Assembly (NCBI GenBank): GCA_034231615.1
Contig: CM067298.1
Coordinates: 58,184,883 to 58,248,882 of the forward strand
DNA length: 64,000 nucleotides
Direction of reading: 5' to 3'
Source: Meghimatium bilineatum
Lineage: Eukaryota; Mollusca; Gastropoda; Stylommatophora; Philomycidae
Both the position numbers and the translations under genes were made by a program. How positions within the stretch are numbered: position 1 is the stretch's first letter; each line of letters starts with the position of its first letter. The notes under the pieces are model-generated. The model worked only from the letters and a program-made list of their open reading frames with translations, had not been told where the DNA came from and did not search any database. Positions 56,091 through 64,000 of the stretch are shown in pieces.

Positions 56091-57100
56091 TCTAACGGTT
56101 TGACGATGTCCATATCAGGGATACCATTTTCTTAGAATCGTCGCCCATTCACCGTGTACCTTATATAACGCTGACACTTTCAGCAAGCAGAAATAGAGGC
56201 ACTTTGAGTGCAGAAACTTTGATTCTTTATGTTTATATATCTATCACACGGTAGCTGGATACGGTCGTGCATGCGTGCACCTGTATTATTCTGTAACAGG
56301 TGCTTCTATTGTGACGCACAATAGGAGACGTATGGTGTCTGGGAAAGATATAGATAACATATCAGACAGATAGTGTCGTGTGCGTAATATAGATTATCAA
56401 TCCATTATCTATTAATGTTGAACTTCCTGGTGGCTCTATATCTATTATCTGAGTGTTGATATATTATTGTCAAGAAGAGAAGATTTCGATTGGATCCTGA
56501 GGGAATGAGAATTATGATTTTTGCACTTATGAGTTAGAGATAAATCATTACTATATCCCTGTTACAATCTTGCTTGCACCAATCTTTGTTGCAGTCTTGT
56601 TCACATCGCTATATCCTTGTTACAGTTTCCTCAATCTAACATTTATATACCGCCTCCAACTTTCTTCTCCAGCAATTATATACTCCTACATACCATCAAG
56701 TCCACAGCCGCCTCCGTGTCCAATTGATACTGTACTAAATTATTGAAATTTCAACAAATGTTTAGTTTATAACCAATAACTTCCCTAGCTCTACTCTATC
56801 ATACAATTAGTTAATTCCAACTACCTCCACCCAGTGGAACTATCTTAAATGTGTTATTTCCAAAACAGTTAAGAACAAGTTTTCTTGCAGTTTACCAAGA
56901 ACGCATATAGACAGATTTCACTTTATGTCTATATTCAGATTTAACTTTTACTTTTGTATCTCAATGTTGTTACGAGACGACGGGGCGGGAAATATTCGTT
57001 TCTTTTTCAGACTTAATTGGTATTTATGAGTGTCTCTGGATAAGGAATCAGCGTCACGGCACATGGTGCTCTAGTCATCAGCCATCTATGAGTACATACA
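56091..57100. other. No gene recognised
   Basis: AT-rich sequence; no supported element. Confidence 0.4.
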
Positions 57101-57104
57101 CTCA

Positions 57105-57205
57105 GGCGCGTCTCTTGTCAATTACAGTTCATGGGAATTATCCTTCAAAAGTGGCATTATTTTACTTTTCCCGTAATTTGTATCGGTCACTTTGTGTTGA
57201 CCCAG
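57105..57205 (+). mobile_element. SINE type E, 5' fragment
   Basis: 'gtctcttgtcaattacag', 'catgggaattatccttc' and 'gtggcattattttacttttc' match the 5' part of the type E SINE (reverse complement of about 58735-58830). It stops before the tRNA-like part, where the next LINE begins. Confidence 0.55.
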
Positions 57206-57214
57206 TCCATCAAC

Positions 57215-58575
57215 CCAGCAATTTTTAACTGTATTGATTTCTATATTCCATCCGATTTGCTACAATCAATTTTCATAGCCCTACAAAAGAAACCTGGTAC
57301 AGTAGATTGTGAAGACCACAGAACAATCAGCTTTATGAGTCAAATGACCAAGATTCTACTGCGCATAATAATGAGATGTATAAGAGAAAAACGAAAACCA
57401 GACATAACAGAAGAACAATGCGGATTCGTAAAAGATAAAGGCACAAGAAATGCCCTATATATACTAAGAACATTAATGGAGAGAACCATAGAAGTACTTT
57501 ATCTGTGCTTCATAGATTACAGCAAGGTATTTAACAAGATGAAGCATTCAGAGATTATAAAACGGCTAGAAAATCTTAACGTTGATGGGAAAAATCTAAG
57601 GATAGTAAGAAATATGTATTGGAAACAAACGTCTGCGATGAGAGTTAACAACACTGCTATAGGTATATTCCGAAAGATATAAAGGGGTGTCAGAGAACTT
57701 GTGTAATGTCGCCGAATCTTTTCTCCCTGTATACATAATACATTATGAAAAATAAGAAGATGCCAGGATTAAAAGTGGGAGGATGCAATATAAATAACTT
57801 GAGATATTCTGACGACACAGTATTGATTGCAGGAAGTGAACAGGAACTGCAAGCCCTGTTAGATAAAGTAGTGAAAGAAAGTAAAAACAAAGGCTTCAAT
57901 TTAAACAAGAAAAAAACAAAAGTAACGGTTGTCTCGAAGAGACATACACCACCAAGATGCAACATAATAATTAACGACACAAAATTAAAACAAGTTGAAA
58001 AAGTGAAATATCTTGGCACCCTGCTAACATCAGAAGGCAAGTGCTCAAGTGAGATAAAGAACCGAACAGCACAAGACAAATCAGCATTCCAAAAAATGAG
58101 AACCATTTTGTGCAATAGAAGACTATCGATGCAGACCCGAATTCGAGTGCTGAGATGTTATATCGAACCAATTCTTTTTTATGGATGTGAAGCATGGACT
58201 GTAAACAAAAAAACTCAAAACTAATTAGAGACTCCAGATCTGAGAAAAATGATGAAAATACCATGGGCAGCTAAGAAAACTAATGCATGGGTTCTCATTG
58301 GTGCTTGCCTAAAAATATCAATCATATCAAACATTAGGGGGCAGACAGTCAAGATTTATAGCGCATGTGCTGAGAAGGACACAGCTTGAACACTTAATAA
58401 CCACTGGAAAGATCAAAGGGAGAAGAGATAGGGGACGACGAAGAGAAAACTTTCTAGGTGGAATAGTATTGTGGCACGATAGAAGTTCACCAACCGAGCT
58501 TATTGAAAACACAAGAGACAGATAGTCGTGGAGAAACATGATCGCCTACGCCATTCGGCATGGCACTTGATTGAT
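57215..58575 (+). mobile_element. RTE-like LINE, RT core present but frameshifted
   Basis: Frame 1 (to 57682): LLQSIFIALQKKPGTVDCED and HRTISFMSQMTKILLRIIMR (RT fingers), EEQCGFVKDKGTRNALYILR, motif A CFIDYSKVFNKM. A stop and shift follow in the motif B region. Frame 2 (57745-58224): INNLRYSDDTVLIAGSEQEL (motif C, both Asp intact), VEKVKYLGTLLTSEGKC, ILFYGCEAWTVNKK. A third frame ends in HVLRRTQLEHLITTGKIKG and AYAIRHGT, with tail acttgattgattt. At least two frame breaks, so inactive. Short relative at 52203-52774. Confidence 0.9.
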
Positions 58576-58850
58576 TTCTAGGCAATATAAATACGTTCAG
58601 TAGTATACCATTGCTTTCTGAACGGTCTGGATGCTCAAATGCTTGTGGTGGGTATCGAACTCGGTATCCTGACCGTCACAGGCGAGCTCTATACCACTTC
58701 GCCATAAAACCGTACCACAGTGTTGACAGCCAATGAAAATATCGCGAAAACTCAAATAACGCCACTGTAGAAGGATGATTCCCATGAGTCCACAAGACTA
58801 ATAGACGAGAGACACGGGTCAGGTCGTCATGTCACTGTATAATTCGTTGA
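58572..58850 (-). mobile_element. SINE type E, tRNA-like centre
   Basis: The minus strand has a tRNA-like core: tggcgaagtggtatagagct (58684-58704) and box B-like gagttcgatacccacc (58648-58663). Unusually, about 130 bp precede the tRNA-like part. Copy 2 is at 63092-63580. The 3' end abuts the TGAT tail of the previous LINE. Confidence 0.6.
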
Positions 58851-59741
58851 ATAGTATTATTATTGCAATGTTATCTATTTGCCTCTGGGTCTTCGCAGTG
58901 CATTGAGATCAGTTCTTGTACTGAAGAGCACCAGATGTTTTTTCTCCATTCACATGAGTTATCTAAAACATGCGTGTGCGCGCATGTACGAAACGTAGAT
59001 CACACAAATTTTCTGCTGATTTCATTACTTACCCGTCTCTTCTTGGTACCACGCAGTGTTGTTATATTTTTCTGCATCTATTCTGTGACCTTCATTTCCT
59101 TCTTTAAAAAAAAAAGAAAACTCTGACACCGATAACATAATGTTGATACCGATTCACTGTTTATCAACAGTTGCCTGGTTTCTTTACTGATTATTTAAAT
59201 GTTTATGTAAATATGGCAGCTTACATTTTACAGTTTGTTTTTGGACCTCTTGTTTAAAGTGAACTTTCCCCATCTATGAAATAAAATACCCCCCCCCCCC
59301 AGTGTAAGTTGGGAGTCCTGGTGTTGTAAGCATATATGACAGTGATATGTTCGAGATCATTCCTGTACATGAAATGTGTTTACCTTCATGTTGTATCTTT
59401 TACAAGATGAATTCCTTTTTTTTGTGTGTGCATGTTTTGTATATTTACCATCTGACAGTATACAATTGTCATTGTAAAATAATGGTTGTTCAACGAACAG
59501 TGTGATCTGGGTGTGTTGGAAGTCTGCATGTTCTTTGTTTGCGATGGGAATATGTATATATAATCAAGAAAACATTAGATTCAGCGTTTGAAGAGTTAGT
59601 TATAGTCTCACAATCCCATCAGGTTGGAGGAGTAGTTGAAGTCCACGTTGTACAATGTTACTGACATTATGAGTGGTCCCTTAAAATTAAACAATAATTG
59701 AAAGTAGTTGTCTTTATAGAGGACGTACTTCATTTATTTTT
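58851..59741. other. No gene recognised
   Basis: AT-rich with a C-run at 59290-59300. No supported gene. Confidence 0.4.
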
Positions 59742-59754
59742 ATATTAATGAAAC

Positions 59755-59914
59755 CCCGCAGAAGACGGATGTGTCGGGCCATTTGTGCAAATAAAACGGC
59801 GACACAACGCATTTCCATTCTCTGGACTATATCCTGCTGGAAATCTAATAGGGCCATTGTCCTACTGCAATAGAGATCCAGCAGGAGTTTGAGAATGAAC
59901 GCTGAAGAAAAAAA
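59755..59914 (+). mobile_element. SINE type B, best-preserved copy
   Basis: Complete: cgcagaagacggatgtgtcg, 'gtgcaaataaaacggcgaca', outer hairpin cctgctgga / tccagcagg (perfect), inner 'aatagggccattgtcctact', tail gaatgaacgctgaagaaa. Flanked by perfect 13-bp duplications atattaatgaaac (59742-59754, 59915-59927). Confidence 0.95.
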
Positions 59915-60044
59915 ATATTAATGAAACATCATTCAGTCCATTGTTGGTTTATGCCGAATGTTTTATTTACTCTTAATTCATTACTTGATTATTCTAATAC
60001 AAGTAAATTCAAGTAGGAAGCATAATGATAAATGAAAATAATTC

Positions 60045-60168
60045 TTACAACTGACGGGAAGTGAACCAGGTGTGTTCTAGCAGCACCGAATCGCTTTGCA
60101 ACACAAGTAAACAGGTTTTCCGTACTTGACCAACCACATGAGGATGTGGTTGATTAAGTACGGAAAAC
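60045..60168 (-). mobile_element. tRNA-like SINE type I with head-to-head hairpin
   Basis: The minus strand gives gtacggaaaacctgtttact, 'gcaaagcgattcgg' and ctggttcacttcccg, parallel to 26790-26895. Next to it is a 24-bp inverted repeat with two mismatches: gttttccgtacttgaccaac... (60115-60138) and its partner (60145-60168), only 6 bp apart. Confidence 0.6.
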
Positions 60169-60169
60169 T

Positions 60170-61012
60170 TGATTATTCTAAATGGTGAATTACTTCAAAT
60201 ACCTAGTCATCTAATTTACATCTTTGAATTGCATATTCATTACCAATCCGCGTTTTACCAGTACTCATTTACTCATACACACTATTCAGTCGCATTACCC
60301 CATGCTATTCTCACTGGTTATATTATCATACCATTCACGTACATATATCATGTCCAAATTGTGTGCATACTGATATTCATCCGTAACTCTTCAAACTTTC
60401 AATTTCTCCTCACAATTCTCTACATCTCTTACATGTGGAGATTTCACCATTGACCTAGAAAACTCAAAACATATATATTATATAGAACTGTCCACTTTAC
60501 CACATCGCAAGAAGAAAACTGGTCATCGAAATTAGCTCTGAATGACTTCTATAGTCATGTCTCACGTCTAGTGATCAAGGCATTGTTTATTGAAAAAAAA
60601 TTCAAATTGTAGTGTATGACTGACAGGAATAATAGTAAAATCTATTACCTGAAAGTCTTGTGGGCACGAATATATTCAACAGGTTTCAGTATTTCCAAAC
60701 CATCTTCCTATCTTTCACATTGTGTATGCCTGTTGCATTTTTCTGTAATCTAAATTAGCATTTAGAACACATAACAAATCGAGAATATTATAAACTAAAT
60801 GTACAAGAAAATATATACTTTAATCCTGTTTGTAAACGTCCGACTGTTTTCTGTTACTAGACATTTGTTTTTCCTTCTTCGGCAATCATAGATATTAATT
60901 TTATAAAGTTTGCCTATGAAATTTTCTGAACTTTTCCACAAGATTTCAGTATAAGAAAGTGTAGGAGTTTTCTGAAATTGTTTTCTTTCTTTTCTCGCAT
61001 AAATCATTATAA
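60170..61012. other. No gene recognised
   Basis: AT-rich; short frames only. Confidence 0.4.
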
Positions 61013-61382
61013 TCAGTAAAGTCACAGAAGAACAGATGCTGAACATAAACATGCACGGAGAGAAACTACAACAAGTAGAACAAGTATCAATATGAGAACA
61101 CATAATTACAAATGACAGCAGATGTGAAACAGAAGTTAAAAGAAAAATAGTAATGGCTAAAAGTCTTTTCAATGACATGATAAAAATAATATCTAAACAA
61201 ATTACAAACAAGCTAAAAATGAGAATTATAAAATACTGCATCTATTTTATATTAATGTATGGCTCAGAAACATGGATACTAAAGAAACAATTAGAAGACA
61301 GAATTGATGCCTCTGAGATGTGGATATATAGAAGAATAGGGAGAACGTCATGGAAAGAAGAGAAAACAAACAAAGAGGTTCT
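61013..61382 (+). mobile_element. RTE-like LINE fragment, both ends lost
   Basis: Matches 29113-29485 of the large RTE-like LINE: SKVTEEQMLNINMHGEKLQQ, a stop, MAKSLFNDMIKIISKQITNK, YGSETWILKKQLEDRIDASE, RRIGRTSWKEEKTNKEVL. It breaks at 61382 without a tail and is followed by SINE A sequence, so the 3' end was lost by deletion or insertion. Confidence 0.85.
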
Positions 61383-61384
61383 AG

Positions 61385-61500
61385 GATTTATTGTTACCAA
61401 GGATTTAAGTTGAAATAAAAACTAGTAACGCCATACCTGTCATGTATGTCATAACAGACGACTAAGAGGTTTGGACGCGTGAATGGTTGCCTCATCATTT
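61385..61500 (+). mobile_element. SINE type A, 5' part, decayed
   Basis: 'cctgtcatgtatgtcataac' then 'agacgactaagaggttt' and a 'aatgctgaaagg' end parallel the 5' third of type A. Contiguous with the broken LINE. Confidence 0.45.
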
Positions 61501-63091
61501 AGAATGCTGAAAGGGCATTTCGATTTTCTAAGAGACCAGCGCACTAAGTAGATTCATTGTGAACACCCAAGTCATGACAAACTCATTAGTTAGTACACTT
61601 GATGGATTCCTGTTCGATAAAGAGGGGTGGCCATAACAGACTGTTAGATCGATCGAGATTAGTACAATGAGTACAAATAGAAATATGTCAAAATTAAAAA
61701 GCGATCTGGTGATTCTGGCCACATCACACATAGCGTTGGTCACAGAAAATGTGCAGCCATCACTCATATATTACCGCATTACCCATACACCTTATAAATT
61801 TGAAAAGGGACATCAGTATGGTCGACTAAGTACACAATTATGATAAAAGAGAGCTGCATTTGACAGTAGAGAAACTTCACTCCAAAAATGGGAAATTGCC
61901 TAATCTGTTGATGATAACAATTTCGTGATAATGTGAAGAAATAATGACCTATTTTTCGACAGTAGCAAGTTTAGCAATTTTTTTAAAAACTAAAAGATGT
62001 CAAATGTCAAAATACGACATCAACCCATCTTATTGATGAACAAATTCAAATGCGCATATTATATGCGCATCTAATATTTCTAGTTGATAAATTGAAGCCT
62101 CAACACTTATTTCTGTTGTATTATTCTTCCTAATACGGTTGGTAAATTTCCCTAGGGCTCCCATCCCCTGGAATGTACTTCGAGTAGTCACAAGAACACA
62201 CTATTACCGACGTAGTCGTGTGTTTTTTATAGTCGCTTCCAGTGGACGAACCCTTATTCTTGATTCAGTATCGACTTTTCTCGTCAGACTGTTACACTAT
62301 TACCCATTATAGTTTTTGTTGTGCGTATCCCTCCCATAATATATGAAATATTACACCATTTTGATAAAAGTTTCATTAAGAGGCTCAACGTTCACAGCGC
62401 CATATTACGATGTGAAAACACAATTCGTGGTTAAGATTTGCCAGTGGTTATTTAACTGCCTTTGTAATAGAACACTGGTTTAATTTTTACGCTTACTGCA
62501 CTCTCTAAATACCAGTCACCATACGATATTTTTAATCGTATCAAGTAATATCAAATATATGAACTAACTGTTCCCTGATATCTGATCCGGACAATGTTGG
62601 TCAAATAAATGTCATATCCATTTTTGGTTGTTCTGGATTTCAAACATGTTGTGCCCCTAAGCATAAGCGTACATTTTGACAATTTTTGACAAACTTTAAT
62701 TTTGTCCCTTCTTTTGTGATGTCTTATTTCATTTAAATACATTTTCCTTCTGTTCTCAATATATCATTTCAGTATATTTTGTCACAATATTGTGTGATGA
62801 ATTATTAAAAATAAGATACCAGTTGTTGTAGCATAACATCTTCAATAGAAAACCTCTTAACTGGGTTCCATTTGGCATGTTTTTGATTATCCTCGTGATT
62901 CTTGTTGATCAGTATTTATATAATTGGAGTCGCATGCGAAAAATAGCCAATGTCGACCAATAGTTCGCACGGAAATCAGAAATCAGGTCATATTTACGTT
63001 TCAGTTGACGGGTCTCCTATACTGACAATCGGTCACGACACGAGCATATCCTATTGTGGGTGTAGCCACCAACCCATCATGTTTTGTTTTA
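61501..63091. other. No gene recognised
   Basis: 1.6 kb of AT-rich sequence; small frames without signature. Confidence 0.4.
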
Positions 63092-63580
63092 TTGATTTTC
63101 TAAGCAATATTTACGTATAGTAGTTTACCTACCATTTCTTTCTGAAAGGTCTTGATTACAGTTGTCTTTCAGTGCAATATTAAACCCAGTAATTTGGCCG
63201 TTAAAGACGCACTCTGTACCTCGTCACCACAGAGCCAGACAATATAGCAGTAATATGGTAGATTCTGGGGTCATCATTGAATGACTCATTAACTTTATGA
63301 AGACATTTATGTTCTTCCTGTAATATCTTATTTCGACCCACTCCGAAACTATACGGGTATTCACTCGACAAATATAAGACGTTAGCTAAATTGGAAATCA
63401 TCCTTCTAAAAATAAAGCATTTGCCTCTTCCGGGATTTCAATTGTCTATCGACATAAAATATACACAACGTGATTAATGAAAATCGCGTGGAAAGTCAAA
63501 TATGTCACTGTAGAAGAATGATTCCCATTGTGAGCCATCAACGGGTCTATTTTTGGATAGTCACGATTCACTGTAGTGAG
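63092..63580 (-). mobile_element. SINE type E, copy 2, interrupted
   Basis: 63092-63235 matches the 3' and tRNA-like part of 58572-58850 ('attttctaagcaatatttac', 'ctttctgaaaggtc', 'tacctcgtcaccac') and 63470-63580 matches its 5' part ('tgtagaagaatgattccca'). About 230 bp unrelated to copy 1 lie between. Confidence 0.55.
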
Positions 63581-63701
63581 ATGTCATACTTGCTGGCATA
63601 GTGTATGTATCAGGTAAACCATTCTCGAATCATCGGCATGTATGCCAGTCTTTCTGGGCTGTCATAAACTGAACACATATGAGTCTGCCTTGTATAATAT
63701 T

Positions 63702-63796
63702 CTTCTCGTTCGTTCTCAAACTCCTACAGATTACTACAATGTAGTATGAAGAACGGAATACATTGTCATTGTTTACAGCTTAGGTGCGATGTTTCT
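63702..63796 (-). mobile_element. SINE type A, 3' part
   Basis: 'ttctcgttcgttctcaaact', 'cctacagattac' and 'gaacggaatacattgtcatt' are the 3' third of type A on the minus strand. The remainder is absent; type B starts directly at the break. Confidence 0.75.
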
Positions 63797-63950
63797 CGCC
63801 GAAGACGCATGTGTCGGGCCATTTGCACTATAAAACGGCGACACAACGCATTTTAATTATCTGGACTATATCCTGCTGGAAATCTAGTAGGACCATTGTC
63901 ATGCTATAAAGGAGATCCAGTGGGAGTTTGAAATGAACACTGAAGAAGAA
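63797..63950 (+). mobile_element. SINE type B, head-to-head with type A
   Basis: gccgaagacgcatgtgtcgg, 'ataaaacggcgacacaacgc', 'tatcctgctggaaatctagt', 'gtttgaaatgaacactgaag' and (GAA)n. It abuts the 5'-truncated type A in the opposite orientation without intervening sequence. Confidence 0.85.
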
Positions 63951-63963
63951 GAATATGTCATAT

Positions 63964-64000
63964 CTCGGGGTGGGCAAACTGCGGGCCGCATGCGGCTAGC
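63964..64000 (+). mobile_element. hAT-like left terminus at window edge
   Basis: ctcggggtgggcaaactgcg followed by 'ggccgcatgcggc' resembles the widespread hAT/Charlie-like start CAGGGGTGGGCAAACTGCGG. The element continues past the window, so nothing more can be said. Confidence 0.5.

Noticed and set aside
57131-58224. Functional reverse-transcriptase gene
   Set aside because: The motif A-B-C path needs at least two frame changes; it is a decayed LINE.
58953-58960. Metalloprotease catalytic exon (HExxH) for the 30-45 kb gene
   Set aside because: A catgag string was noticed but no HExxHxxGxxH context with splice sites was found here or elsewhere downstream.

Overview
This is animal nuclear DNA: AT-rich, gene-poor and packed with broken retrotransposons, SINEs, short DNA transposons, TA microsatellites and poly-C/poly-G runs. 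The mix (RNase H-bearing I-clade-like LINEs that resemble molluscan Nimbus-type elements, RTE-like LINEs ending in GATGAT repeats, several tRNA-derived SINEs) suggests a lophotrochozoan, most likely a gastropod mollusc. That placement is inferred from recalled families, not from a search. There are no bacterial operons, no CRISPR array and no rRNA.

Host genes. The best gene is on the + strand. Exon 1 (30160-30244) encodes a signal peptide, and exon 2 (40869-40984) and exon 3 (45228-45304) join it in phase across 10.6-kb and 4.2-kb introns. Exon 3 resembles the propeptide of M12B (ADAM/ADAMTS-type) metalloproteases. The rest of the gene is not found in the window. Two weaker first-exon candidates lie at 16670-16706 (-) and 53989-54123 (+).

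Mobile DNA. Most coding-like sequence is LINE debris: an RTE-like family (929-1560, 28622-29773, 61013-61382), two related families with GATGAT or TGAT tails (23107-23596, 46118-46625; 52203-52774, 57215-58575), I-clade-like elements with RNase H (6145-6842, 15405-15950, 24745-26705, 42450-43770), a second RNase H type (8929-9290, 17000-17864, 36860-38060, 44090-44790, 49690-49985) and a layered element at 26895-29945. None has an intact full-length ORF.

The most distinctive content is a modular SINE system. Type A (about 280 bp, about 14 copies or pieces), type B (about 150-160 bp, 8 copies) and two single relatives (F at 28241-28442, G at 18060-18420) have different bodies but the same 3' module, roughly GAACGC(A/T)GAAGAAGAAG. 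At least two I-clade-like LINEs in the window end the same way, so they are plausible sources of the retrotransposition machinery. Many copies keep target-site duplications, and several sit inside LINEs or are themselves split by a hAT-type MITE, which gives relative ages.

Layout: 0-3.7 kb C-rich repeat and nested LINE/SINE; 3.7-16 kb SINEs and LINE tails; 16-22 kb hAT MITE, minisatellites and SINEs; 22-30 kb dense LINE pile-up; 30-45.3 kb host gene with TE-filled introns; 45-54 kb LINE and SINE insertions; 54.6-55.5 kb scrambled inverted duplication; 57-64 kb RTE-like LINE and SINEs, ending in a hAT-like terminus.
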